Shown in pieces: positions 25,639 through 34,137 of a DNA stretch of 60,421 bases. The stretch spans positions 1-60,421 of the forward strand of contig DATJQH010000138.1 in assembly GCA_035505955.1 (NCBI GenBank), written 5' to 3'. The position numbers and the translations under genes were made by a program. Position 1 is the first letter of the stretch; every line of letters begins with the position of its first letter. The notes beneath the pieces are model-generated. The model made no database searches and was not told the origin of the DNA. It was given only the letters and a program-made list of their open reading frames with translations. This DNA is from Fen-999 sp035505955 (GTDB taxonomy: Bacteria; Pseudomonadota; Gammaproteobacteria; Burkholderiales; Rhodocyclaceae).

Positions 25639-26182
25639 CCTGACGCTGCTGGTGCTGGTGGCCGTCGCGCGAGGCGCTTTCGCGGCGGGCATCGAGCCGA
25701 TGCACGGGCAGCTCGTTCCGGGCGAGGACGGCTACGTGCTGTCGGCGGAGTTTGCCATCGACCTCGGCAGCCGGCTCGAGGAGGCGCTGGTTCACGGCGT
25801 GCCGCTCAACTTCGCGCTCGAGTTTACGGTTGAGCGCAAGCGCTGGTACTGGCTCAACGAGCAGATCGCCGTGCGCAATGTCGACTACCGGCTCTCCTAC
25901 AACGCGCTGACCCAGCAATACCGGCTTTCCGTCGGCGGGCTGCACAGCAGTTTTGCCACGCTCGCCGAAGCGCTGCGCGTGCTCGGCCACGTCGCCGGAC
26001 TCGTCGCTGCCGACAAGGCCGCCATCAAGCCGGGAAGCGAGTACATCGCGGTGCTGCGGCTGACGCTGGACAAGACCCAGCTGCCCAAACCGCTGCAGCT
26101 CGATGCCCTGGCCAGCAAGGAGTGGCAGCTCGAGGCCAGGACGCTGCGCTGGCAGTTCACGCCGGGGGTCATGGGACGATGA
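25592..26182 (+). CDS. DUF4390-domain exported protein
   Basis: A 196-residue protein (or slightly shorter) overlapping the end of rsmB by 47 bases. Start candidates are the ATG at 25592, the ATG at 25604 or a TTG near 25625; the last gives the neatest signal peptide (LRSASLTLLVLVAVARGAFA). The mature part is beta-rich, with WYWLNEQIAVRNVDYRLSYN typical of the DUF4390 family. In betaproteobacteria this gene normally sits between rsmB and the NtrY-like kinase gene. Its stop overlaps the kinase start (ATGA). Function is unknown; a periplasmic partner of the kinase is a reasonable guess from conserved order. Confidence 0.8.
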   Translation: MPTRMASITRSLRSASLTLLVLVAVARGAFAAGIEPMHGQLVPGEDGYVLSAEFAIDLGSRLEEALVHGVPLNFALEFTVERKRWYWLNEQIAVRNVDYRLSYNALTQQYRLSVGGLHSSFATLAEALRVLGHVAGLVAADKAAIKPGSEYIAVLRLTLDKTQLPKPLQLDALASKEWQLEARTLRWQFTPGVMGR

Positions 26183-28272
26183 AGATCGCGCTTCCCATCA
26201 TCGCCGCGCTCGGCCTCATCCTCCTGTTCCTGCTTGCCAGTGCGAGCGCCAACACCGAGTTCTTCACCAGCGCCTATCCGCTCCTGCTCGCGGTCACGGC
26301 CGCCGCGGCCGCTGCGCTGTTGGCGCCGATCGTGGTGCAGTTGCGACGCCTGAAGCGGGAATACCGCGGCCGGGTCTTCGGGTCGCGACTCAAATATCGC
26401 CTGGTCGTCATGCTGGCGCTGATGGCCGTGGTGCCCGGCGCGCTGATCTACGGCGTCTCGATGCTGTTCGCTGTCAAGAGCATCGACTCGTGGTTCGACG
26501 TGCGCGTCGACAATGCGCTCGAAGGCGGCCTCAACCTGGGCCGCAACGTCCTCGGCACGCTCGAAGGCGAACTGCTCGAAAAAGGCCGCGACATGGCCCT
26601 CAACCTCGCCTATGCGCAGACTGGCGGCCCGCGGCTCCTGAACAGGCTGCGCGAGCAGGCGGGCGTCCAGTCGGCAACGCTCCTGAGCCTGAACGGCACC
26701 GTGATCGCCAATAGTGGCGGCGATTTCGAGGACCTGCTGCCGCCGATTCCGTCGCTGGCGCAGTTGCGGCAGGCTCGCACCACCCGCGGCACTTCGGCGG
26801 TCGAAGGCGATGCCGACACCGGCCTGTCGCTCAGGGTGCTGGTGCCCGTCACCGGCTTCGATCTTGGGGCGGAACCGCGCATCCTGCAACTCATCCAACC
26901 CGTGCCGCCGGCGGTAGGCAAGAACGCCGAGGCCGTCGCCGCCGCCTATCGCGACTACCAGAGCCTGCAGTTGGGACGCACGGGGCTCAAGCGCATCTAT
27001 ACGCTGACGCTGACGTTTACGCTGCTGGTGGCGCTGTTCGCAGCGATCGCGCTGGCGTTTTTCCTCGCCGAGCGCCTGGCGCGGCCGCTGCTGATCCTTG
27101 CCGAGGGCACGCAGGCGGTGGCGGCCGGCGACTTCACGCCCCGGGCCGCTTGGAAGTCGCACGACGAACTGGGCGTGCTGACGCGCTCGTTCAGTGCGAT
27201 GACGCGCCAGCTTGACGAAGCGCGTAGCGAAGCGGGGATGCATCAGGCTTATCTCGAAAGCGTGCTGGCCAACTTGTCCGCCGGCGTATTGGCCTTCGAT
27301 GCCGAGTTTCGCCTCCAGGCGGCGAATCGCGGCGCCGGCGCCATCCTCGAGGACGACCTGTCGGCGCAGGGTCACGCAACCTTGTCCGCCTGGACCCAGC
27401 ACCAGGCGTTCGCGCGCATCATCGTCGACAGCTTCACCGAGCTTGGCCCCGAGTGGCAAAGGCAGTTCGAACTGGAAGGGGAACGGAGCGTGCCCAAGAC
27501 CCTGCTCCTCCGCGGCTCGACGCTGCCCGAGGCTGGAGGCGGCGGCTACGTGGTCGTTTTCGACGACATCAGCCAGCTGATTTCGGCGCAGCGCTCGATC
27601 GCCTGGGGCGAAGTGGCGCGCCGGCTCGCCCACGAGATCAAGAACCCGCTGACGCCCATCCAGCTGTCTGCCGAACGGCTGCAGCACAAGCTCACGGAGC
27701 GCCTCGACGACGAAGGGCGCGGCATGCTGAGCCGATCGATCGCGACGATCGTCAACCAGGTCGAGGCCATGAAGGCGATGGTCAACGACTTCCGCGACTA
27801 CGCGAAGACGCCGCCGCCGACGCTGGCGCCGCTCGACCTCAATACACTGGTGCAGGACATGCTGCCCTTGTACGAAGCCGACGTCGCCTTCCTGCATGCG
27901 GACCTGGCGCACGACGTGCCGCCGGCGCTGGCCGACGGCAGCCAGATTCGCCAGGTGCTGCACAACCTGATCAAGAATTCGCGCGAGGCGCTGGCCGAAC
28001 ATCCTCCGACGGCAGGCGAGCCAAGTGTGACGATCACAACGCGCGGCGAGGAGCGGCGCGCGGTCCTGGCGGTGAGCGACAACGGGCCTGGTTTCGGCCC
28101 GCAAATCCTGCCGCGCGCCTGCGAACCTTACGTTTCCAGCAAAGCCAAGGGGACGGGCCTGGGTCTCGCCATCGTCAGGAAGATCGTCGAGGACCACAAA
28201 GGAGAACTCCGCCTTGCCAACCGTGAGGTTGGCGGCGCGGAGGTCACAATCAGGTTGCCGTTGGCGGCATAG
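26179..28272 (+). CDS. ntrY: NtrY-like membrane sensor histidine kinase
   Basis: A 697-residue kinase with several N-terminal membrane segments (about 5-25, 30-52, 75-100) and another at about 275-300, flanking an extracytoplasmic sensor. A HAMP domain, a PAS-like region (about 350-450) and the kinase core follow: H485 in RRLAHEIKNPLTPIQLSAER, the N box HNLIKNSREAL, G1 SDNGPGFG and G2 GTGLGLAIV. All motifs are intact. The architecture is that of NtrY, which acts with NtrX in nitrogen, redox or envelope signalling in various proteobacteria. It precedes the ntrX-like gene, separated by a repeat-containing gap. Confidence 0.88.
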   Translation: MKIALPIIAALGLILLFLLASASANTEFFTSAYPLLLAVTAAAAAALLAPIVVQLRRLKREYRGRVFGSRLKYRLVVMLALMAVVPGALIYGVSMLFAVKSIDSWFDVRVDNALEGGLNLGRNVLGTLEGELLEKGRDMALNLAYAQTGGPRLLNRLREQAGVQSATLLSLNGTVIANSGGDFEDLLPPIPSLAQLRQARTTRGTSAVEGDADTGLSLRVLVPVTGFDLGAEPRILQLIQPVPPAVGKNAEAVAAAYRDYQSLQLGRTGLKRIYTLTLTFTLLVALFAAIALAFFLAERLARPLLILAEGTQAVAAGDFTPRAAWKSHDELGVLTRSFSAMTRQLDEARSEAGMHQAYLESVLANLSAGVLAFDAEFRLQAANRGAGAILEDDLSAQGHATLSAWTQHQAFARIIVDSFTELGPEWQRQFELEGERSVPKTLLLRGSTLPEAGGGGYVVVFDDISQLISAQRSIAWGEVARRLAHEIKNPLTPIQLSAERLQHKLTERLDDEGRGMLSRSIATIVNQVEAMKAMVNDFRDYAKTPPPTLAPLDLNTLVQDMLPLYEADVAFLHADLAHDVPPALADGSQIRQVLHNLIKNSREALAEHPPTAGEPSVTITTRGEERRAVLAVSDNGPGFGPQILPRACEPYVSSKAKGTGLGLAIVRKIVEDHKGELRLANREVGGAEVTIRLPLAA

Positions 28273-28280
28273 GAAATGGA

Positions 28281-28351
28281 ATTGCCCCCCCACGCTCACA
28301 CTTGTTCGCTGCCCCCCACGGGGGGGCGCATGCCCTCTTGGGGCGGCCCGG
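28281..28351. repeat. GC-rich intergenic repeat with hairpins between ntrY and ntrX
   Basis: The 91-base gap is almost filled by a segment with runs of C and G that can fold: CCCCCC at 28312-28317 facing GGGGGGG at 28320-28326, then a second C-rich/G-rich pair around CCCTCTTGGGG. Elements of similar composition (a C run, a TTCGCT core, CCCC-CAC-GGGG, then TTGGGGCGGCCCG) are familiar from intergenic regions of many betaproteobacterial genomes; that similarity is from memory and unverified here. It could modulate ntrX levels relative to ntrY. Confidence 0.55.
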
Positions 28352-28363
28352 CGAGGACATGAC

Positions 28364-29623
28364 ATGGCACAGGTTCTAGTTGTTGATGACGAAATCGGCA
28401 TCCGCGAACTTCTATCGGAGATTCTTACCGACGAAGGGCACGACGTGCGCGTGGCGGAGAATGCAGCCGCGGCGAAGGCGGCGCGCGACGAGATGCGCCC
28501 CGACCTGGTGCTGCTGGACATCTGGATGCCCGACATGGATGGCATTACGCTCCTGAAGGAGTGGTCGGCCGGCGGCCAGCTGACGATGCCGGTGATCATG
28601 ATGTCCGGGCACGGCACCATCGATACGGCGGTCGAAGCGACGAAGGTAGGCGCGCTTGATTTTCTCGAAAAGCCCATCGGCATGCAGAAGCTCCTGGCCG
28701 CCGTCAGTCACGGGCTGGAGCGGGGACAAAAGCGCACGCCGGCCGGGCTGTCGCTGGCCGCATTTCCACGTTCCGCGCCGCTCAAGGATCTCAAGCGGCG
28801 TCTTGAGCAGATCGCCGCCAAGAGCCGCGTGTTCCTGCTGCGTTCCGGCGCAGGTGGCATCGTCGACCTCGCAGCGCGCACGCTGCAACTGCCCGGCAAG
28901 GCGTGGCTGGACCTTGCGGCCAGTCCTGATCCGCTGAGCGTGGAAGCGCTGGCGGCAGCCAACGGCGGCGTCCTGTATTGCGAGGAACTGTCGCGGCTGA
29001 CCCGTCTGCAGCAGAAGAGCCTCTTCTTCGCGCTCGACCGGCTCGAGAAGCACAACCTGCGCATGGTCGTGGCAACGAGCCTCGACCTGCCGGCACTGGT
29101 TGCGCAGGGTTGGGATGAGGCCGCGCTGCGGCGCCTGTGGGATGTCTGGCTGGCGTTGCCGGCGTTGGCCGAACTGAAAGACGAAATCCCCGACATCGCC
29201 AGCCACCTGTTGGTGCAGTTGGGCGAAAGCGGCGAGACGCCGTTGCGGCGCTTCTCCTCTGGCGCGCTGAACAACCTGCGTCAGCATGCGTGGCCGGGCG
29301 GCTATGGCGAGCTGCGCAGCGCCATCCGCTCGCTTGCGCTCGCTGCGCTCGATGAGGAAATCGACGGCGTCGACGTGGGGCGGCTCCTGTTCCCGGATTC
29401 AGCCCAGGCATCCGCGCGTCCGCTGCCGGGACTGCCGGCCACGGTCATGGACCTGCCGCTGCGCGAGGCGCGCGAGCTCTTTGAACGCACCTACTTCGAA
29501 CACCACCTGCTCGTGGACGGCGGCAACATGACGCGGCTTGCCGAGAAGACGGGGCTCGAGCGTACGCACCTGTATCGCAAGCTCAAGGACCTGGGTCTGC
29601 GCGGCGGCAAGGGGGAAGAATAG
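28364..29623 (+). CDS. ntrX: NtrX-like response regulator with a degenerate AAA+ domain
   Basis: A 419-residue regulator. The receiver domain (1-120) is complete, with VVDDE, the phosphoacceptor in LLDIWMPDMDG, MSGHG and EKP. The central AAA+ region (about 140-330) is recognisable from GGVLYCEELSRLTRLQQKSLFFAL, which matches the Walker B and following segment, but the Walker A site is absent (LLRSGAGGIVDLA where GETGTGKE is expected) and no GAFTGA loop is present. A Fis-type helix-turn-helix ends the protein (MTRLAEKTGLERTHLYRKLKDLG). It therefore probably cannot drive sigma-54 promoters by ATP hydrolysis and may act as a conventional DNA-binding regulator. It lies four bases upstream of trkA. 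Confidence 0.85.
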   Translation: MAQVLVVDDEIGIRELLSEILTDEGHDVRVAENAAAAKAARDEMRPDLVLLDIWMPDMDGITLLKEWSAGGQLTMPVIMMSGHGTIDTAVEATKVGALDFLEKPIGMQKLLAAVSHGLERGQKRTPAGLSLAAFPRSAPLKDLKRRLEQIAAKSRVFLLRSGAGGIVDLAARTLQLPGKAWLDLAASPDPLSVEALAAANGGVLYCEELSRLTRLQQKSLFFALDRLEKHNLRMVVATSLDLPALVAQGWDEAALRRLWDVWLALPALAELKDEIPDIASHLLVQLGESGETPLRRFSSGALNNLRQHAWPGGYGELRSAIRSLALAALDEEIDGVDVGRLLFPDSAQASARPLPGLPATVMDLPLREARELFERTYFEHHLLVDGGNMTRLAEKTGLERTHLYRKLKDLGLRGGKGEE

Positions 29624-29627
29624 CTTC

Positions 29628-31055
29628 ATGAACATCGTCATCCTCGGCGCGGGGCAAGTCGGCGCGAGCGTGGCGGAAGCTCTGGCTTCTGAGGCCAACG
29701 ACATCACGGTCGTCGACCAGAACCGCGAGGCGCTTGCCGCCGTGGCCGATCGACTCGACGTCCGGACACTGGCCGGCAATGCCGCCTATCCGTCCGTGCT
29801 GAAGGAAGCCGGAATCGGCGATGCCGACATGTTGATCGCGGTCACGCAGTCGGATCAGACCAACCTGGTCGCGTGCAAGATTGCGCGCAACCTGTTCAGC
29901 GTCACGACGCGCATCGCGCGCCTGCGTTCCCCCGACTTCCTGAACGATGACCTGCTCTCGAACGAAAACTTCGCGGTGGACTACGCGATCTGCCCGGAAC
30001 AGGAGATCACCGAATACATCGTCAAGCTGATCCAGTTCCCCGAGGCTCTGCAGGTTCTCGAATTTGCCTGCGGCGTCGTTACCCTGGTAGGCGTGCGGGC
30101 CAATCCGGGCGGTCTCCTGGTCGGCAAGCCGATCCGCGCCATGCGCGACCACCTGCCGGCGCAAGTCGATGCACGCATCGCTGCCATCTTTCGCGAGCAT
30201 CAGGCGGTGGAGCCGGACGGCGATACGGTGATCGAGCCCGGAGACGAAGTCTTCCTGCTCGCGGCCACTTCCCACATCAAAACGGTGTTGCGCGAATTGC
30301 GGCGCATGCAGGAGCCGGTGCGGCGGGTAATGATCGCGGGCGGCGGCAACATCGGTTCGCGCGTCGCTGCAGCCCTCGGGAAGAAGTACGACGTGAAACT
30401 CATCGAGCGCGATCGGGCGAAGGCGGAGATTGTCGCCAACAGGCTTCCGGACACCCTCGTGTTGCACGGCGAAGCCACCGACGAGAATCTTCTCGCCCAG
30501 GAGAATATCGACGAAGTCGACATGTTCCTGGCGCTCACCAATGATGACGAAGACAACATCATGTCGGCATCGCTGGCCAAGCGCCTGGGCTGCGGGCGCG
30601 TGCTGGCACTGATCAACCGGCGGGCCTATGCGGACATGGTGCAAGGCGGACCGATAGACATCGGGCTGTCGCCCGCGCAGGTTTCGATCGGCACCCTGCT
30701 CACGCATGTGCGGCGCGGGGACGTCGCCAAGGTACACAGCCTGCGGCGGGGTGCTACGGAAGCGTTGGAACTCGTGGCGCATGGCGACCGTGCGACGTCG
30801 AAAGTCGTTGGCCGCCGCATCGACGAGCTGCCGCACATCAAAGGGGCGCACATCGCGGCCATCGTCCGCCGCGGCCCGGAACCCGAGATGGTGAAGCACG
30901 GCAACTTCGTGATCGACGAGTACGTCGAGCACGTCATCATGGCGCATCACGACGTCGTCATCGAGTCGGACGACCACGTAATCGTGTTCTGCACCCGCAA
31001 GCGCCAGGTTGGGGAGATCGAGCGCCTGTTCCAGGTTTCTGCGGGATATTTCTGA
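29628..31055 (+). CDS. trkA: Trk potassium uptake regulator TrkA
   Basis: A 475-residue cytosolic NAD(H)-binding gating subunit of the Trk potassium transporter. It has two RCK units, each with a Rossmann domain (MNIVILGAGQVGASVAEAL at the start and VMIAGGGNIGSRVAAAL near 232) followed by a TrkA-C domain. Start at ATG 29628, four bases after the ntrX stop. Its stop overlaps the trkH start by one base. The position of trkAH after ntrYX is common in betaproteobacteria. Confidence 0.95.
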   Translation: MNIVILGAGQVGASVAEALASEANDITVVDQNREALAAVADRLDVRTLAGNAAYPSVLKEAGIGDADMLIAVTQSDQTNLVACKIARNLFSVTTRIARLRSPDFLNDDLLSNENFAVDYAICPEQEITEYIVKLIQFPEALQVLEFACGVVTLVGVRANPGGLLVGKPIRAMRDHLPAQVDARIAAIFREHQAVEPDGDTVIEPGDEVFLLAATSHIKTVLRELRRMQEPVRRVMIAGGGNIGSRVAAALGKKYDVKLIERDRAKAEIVANRLPDTLVLHGEATDENLLAQENIDEVDMFLALTNDDEDNIMSASLAKRLGCGRVLALINRRAYADMVQGGPIDIGLSPAQVSIGTLLTHVRRGDVAKVHSLRRGATEALELVAHGDRATSKVVGRRIDELPHIKGAHIAAIVRRGPEPEMVKHGNFVIDEYVEHVIMAHHDVVIESDDHVIVFCTRKRQVGEIERLFQVSAGYF

Positions 31056-32515
31056 TGCTGGGAAGGTTGCTGCCGGTATTCCATGTCCTCGGCGGCATGC
31101 TGATGTTCTTCAGCATCACGTACCTGATGCCGATCGCGGCCTCGCTGATCACGGGCGACGGCACGTGGGACGATTTCGTCGACGCGATGGCCATCACCTT
31201 CGGATTCGGCGTCGCGCTCTGGGGCGTGACCCAGCGCCACAAGCGGGAGCTCAAGGCGCGCGACGGCTTCCTGCTCGTCACCTTTGCCTGGATCCTGATG
31301 GCGGCGATCGCCACGCTACCGCTGATGCTGGCCATCGACGGGCTTTCGTTCACGGACGCCTTCTTCGAGACCATGTCGGGCCTGAGCACCACGGGTGCAA
31401 CCGTCCTGACCGGACTGGAGAATCTGCCGCCGGCGATCAACCTGTGGCGCCACGAACTCAACTGGCTGGGCGGCATGGGCATCATCGTGCTGGCCGTCGC
31501 GATCCTGCCGCTGCTCGGCGTCGGCGGCATGCAACTCTACAAGGCCGAGACGACCGGCGTGAACAAGGAGTCGAAGCTCACGGCACGCATCGGGGACACG
31601 GCAAAGGCACTGTGGGCAACGTATTTCTTCATTACGGTGGCTTGCATCCTGTCGCTGAAGGTCGTCGGCATGAACTGGCTTGACGCCATCTGTCACGCAT
31701 TCGCCGCCATGGGCCTGGGAGGTTTTTCCACGTACGACGCCTCGGTTGGCCACTTCGATTCACCGGCGATCGAGTTCGTCCTCATCGTTTTCATGATGTT
31801 GGCGGCGCTTAACTTCGCCACGCACTTCCTCGCGTGGCGACAAGGGTCGCTCCGGGTCTACTGGCACGACATGGAAGTCCGGGGCGTCTTTACGCTGGTG
31901 GGCGGTTCGACGCTCATCTGCTCCGTCTACCTCTGGTGGCAGGGTACTTATCCGGATTTCCTGACTTGCCTGCGCCACGCGGCATTCAATCTGGTGTCGA
32001 TCGCCACCGACTGCGGCTTCGCCAGCCAGGACTACGACAAGTGGCCGATCTTCGTGCCGCTCTGGATGCTGTTCCTGTCATGCATCACGGCGAGCTCCGG
32101 GTCAACGGGCGGCGGCATCAAGATGATCCGCACCCTGATCCTGGCGCGCCAGGCGCAGGTCGAACTCAAGCGCCTGATCCATCCGCAAGTGGTGGCACCC
32201 GTCCGCGTCGGCGAGACGGTCGTGTCCCAGCAGATCGCCGGGGCCGTGCTCGGGTTCATCTTCCTCTACATCCTGACGGTTGGCGAACTGACGTTCTTCC
32301 TGCTGGCGTCGGGGCTCGATTTCACGTCGTCGATTACCGCCATCGTCGCGTGCATCAACAACGCGGGGCCGGGCCTGAACGTCGTGGGACCGGCGCAGAA
32401 CTACCAGTCGCTCACCGACTTCCAGACCTGGGTTTGCTCAGCGGCGATGCTGATCGGGCGTCTGGAGGTCATGACCGTATTCGTGCTCATCACGCCGGCG
32501 TTCTGGAAGAAGTAG
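31055..32515 (+). CDS. trkH: Trk potassium uptake membrane protein TrkH/TrkG
   Basis: A 486-residue integral membrane protein with about ten hydrophobic segments and the repeated pore-loop pattern of the Trk/Ktr/HKT superfamily, for example FETMSGLSTTGATVLTG near 105 and ASSGSTGGGIKMIR near 345, each with a selectivity-filter glycine. It imports potassium with TrkA as gating partner. The start overlaps the trkA stop (TGATG). The stop codon is followed three bases later by a dispersed repeat. Confidence 0.95.
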   Translation: MLGRLLPVFHVLGGMLMFFSITYLMPIAASLITGDGTWDDFVDAMAITFGFGVALWGVTQRHKRELKARDGFLLVTFAWILMAAIATLPLMLAIDGLSFTDAFFETMSGLSTTGATVLTGLENLPPAINLWRHELNWLGGMGIIVLAVAILPLLGVGGMQLYKAETTGVNKESKLTARIGDTAKALWATYFFITVACILSLKVVGMNWLDAICHAFAAMGLGGFSTYDASVGHFDSPAIEFVLIVFMMLAALNFATHFLAWRQGSLRVYWHDMEVRGVFTLVGGSTLICSVYLWWQGTYPDFLTCLRHAAFNLVSIATDCGFASQDYDKWPIFVPLWMLFLSCITASSGSTGGGIKMIRTLILARQAQVELKRLIHPQVVAPVRVGETVVSQQIAGAVLGFIFLYILTVGELTFFLLASGLDFTSSITAIVACINNAGPGLNVVGPAQNYQSLTDFQTWVCSAAMLIGRLEVMTVFVLITPAFWKK

Positions 32516-32517
32516 GC

Positions 32518-32540
32518 GGCGTACCACCGCGGCTGACTCT
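32518..32540 (+). repeat. Dispersed 23-bp repeat, copy 4 (after trkH)
   Basis: Left arm GGCGTACCAC, middle CGC, right arm GGCTGACTCT. It begins three bases past the trkH stop, in the sense orientation of trkH, in the 135-base gap before hemE. No inverted partner is evident here. Confidence 0.85.
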
Positions 32541-32650
32541 GCGCCGCCCCGGCGGACGTTGTCATCGGGCGAAGCCAACCCGGCTCGACGCTCGAACGGT
32601 GGCGTTTTGGCCCCATGCGATAATCTGACCCATTCATCCGGATTTCGACC

Positions 32651-33736
32651 ATGGCCCGCCCCGAAAACGACACCTTCCTGCGCGCGTTGTTGCGCGAACC
32701 GACCGAGTACACGCCGACCTGGCTGATGCGCCAGGCGGGGCGCTACCTGCCCGAGTATTGCGAAACGCGCCGGCGTGCCGGCAGCTTCCTGCAGCTGTGC
32801 AAGTCGCCGGCGTTGGCCTGCGAGGTCACCCTGCAGCCGCTGGCGCGGTTCGACCTCGATGCGGCGATCCTTTTTTCGGACATTCTGACGGTGCCGGACG
32901 CGATGGGCCTCGGCCTCTATTTCGCCGAGGGCGAGGGACCGCGCTTCGAGCGCCCCTTGCGCGACGAATGGGAGGTCCGCGACCTTCAGGCCCCCGATCC
33001 CAATGTTCACTTGCGCTACGTGATGGATGCCGTGGCCGAAATCCGCCGCGCCTTGAAGAATAGCGTGCCGCTGATCGGATTCTCGGGCTCGCCGTTCACG
33101 CTCGCCTGCTACATGATCGAGGGTGGCGGCTCGGAGGACTACCGGACGATCAAGACGATGCTCTACGATCGCCCGGATCTCCTGCACCGCATCCTCGACG
33201 TGACGACGACAGCCGTAACCGACTACCTCAACGCGCAGATCGCTTCCGGCGCGCAGGCGGCGATGATCTTCGACACCTGGGGCGGCATGCTGCCGGCCTG
33301 GGCCTACCGGGAGTTCTCGCTCACCTACATGCAGCGGATCGTTGCCGACCTCGCCAAGGTGCACGATGGCGAGCGCGTGCCGTCCATCGTGTTCACCAAA
33401 GGGGGCGGGCAGTGGCTGGAGGCGATCGCCGGCATCGGCGTCGATGCGGTCGGACTGGACTGGACCTGTGACATCGGCGAGGCACGGCGACGCACTGGCG
33501 ACCGCGTCGCGCTGCAGGGCAACCTGGACCCGGTCGCGCTGTTCGCTTCGCCTGACGGGATTGCGCGCGAAGCGAGGCGCGTACTGGAAAGTTTCGGTAT
33601 GCATGGCGCCAACAGCGGCCACGTCTTCAATCTCGGGCATGGCATCTCGCAACACGTAAGCCCGGAGAGCGTTGCGGCGCTGGTCAACGCGGTACGCCAG
33701 TACAGTCGGCCTTTCCACGCGCCGGGTGCCGCGTAA
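32651..33736 (+). CDS. hemE: Uroporphyrinogen decarboxylase
   Basis: A 361-residue cytosolic enzyme of haem synthesis that removes four carboxyl groups from uroporphyrinogen III to give coproporphyrinogen III. The conserved N-terminal signature PTWLMRQAGRYLPEY (24-38), the catalytic aspartate in ILFSDILTVPDAMG and GFSGSPFTLACYMIEG are all present, and the C-terminal region FNLGHGISQHV matches the family. Length is normal. Haem supply suits the cytochrome-rich gene content, but hemE is a universal housekeeping gene here. Confidence 0.97.
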   Translation: MARPENDTFLRALLREPTEYTPTWLMRQAGRYLPEYCETRRRAGSFLQLCKSPALACEVTLQPLARFDLDAAILFSDILTVPDAMGLGLYFAEGEGPRFERPLRDEWEVRDLQAPDPNVHLRYVMDAVAEIRRALKNSVPLIGFSGSPFTLACYMIEGGGSEDYRTIKTMLYDRPDLLHRILDVTTTAVTDYLNAQIASGAQAAMIFDTWGGMLPAWAYREFSLTYMQRIVADLAKVHDGERVPSIVFTKGGGQWLEAIAGIGVDAVGLDWTCDIGEARRRTGDRVALQGNLDPVALFASPDGIAREARRVLESFGMHGANSGHVFNLGHGISQHVSPESVAALVNAVRQYSRPFHAPGAA

Positions 33737-34137
33737 TCCGATCGCGAGAGGATTCGCGAGACGCGCGCGCGACAGCGCCGACTGGGTGCGGACCCCCGGA
33801 TGCGTCCCCCGGCGATGTAGGTGCGGCAAGGCTTGACGGGAGGGGTTGACAAGCCACTTATTCACAACGCCGATTTGATTTCGCCGGAGCCGGCCGGTAA
33901 AGCCCTGACGGCGCGATGTGAAAGTAACCATATGTTTTTTTGGTACTTTTATCTGCCTCAATATTGCGCAAGCGTTAAGAATTCCTTACATCACCGTCAG
34001 TTAGCTTTTGTTGCGCCTCATTGTTCACAAACTTATCCACAGTTTTTGTGAGTAAGAAGAAATTCCTGCGGCGCCAATGGATTAGGTCGAATTACCGAAG
34101 TTGAATCGAACAATGGCAACCAAGCCCTTGATCGTCT
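33737..34137. other. AT-rich intergenic region with a DnaA-box cluster
   Basis: A 401-base gap, much more AT-rich than its surroundings between about 33,920 and 34,080. It contains a perfect DnaA box TTATCCACA at 34033-34041, the common variant TTATTCACA at 33858-33866, a near match TTGTTCACA at 34021-34029, and TGTGAGTAA at 34047-34055 (a one-mismatch box on the other strand). Runs such as TTTTTTTGG and TACTTTTAT provide an easily melted stretch. This could be a replication origin, a DnaA-titrating or regulatory site, or an AT-rich priA promoter. A 76-codon reading frame at 33821-34051 looks fortuitous. Confidence 0.5.

Noticed and set aside
25897..28683. 928-codon open frame antisense to ntrY
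   Set aside because: The plus strand carries all histidine-kinase motifs. The antisense product is arginine/glutamine-rich with no domain.
33821..34051. 76-codon open frame in the hemE-priA gap
   Set aside because: It covers the AT-rich DnaA-box region, has no convincing ribosome site and no familiar composition, and its residues change character with base composition.
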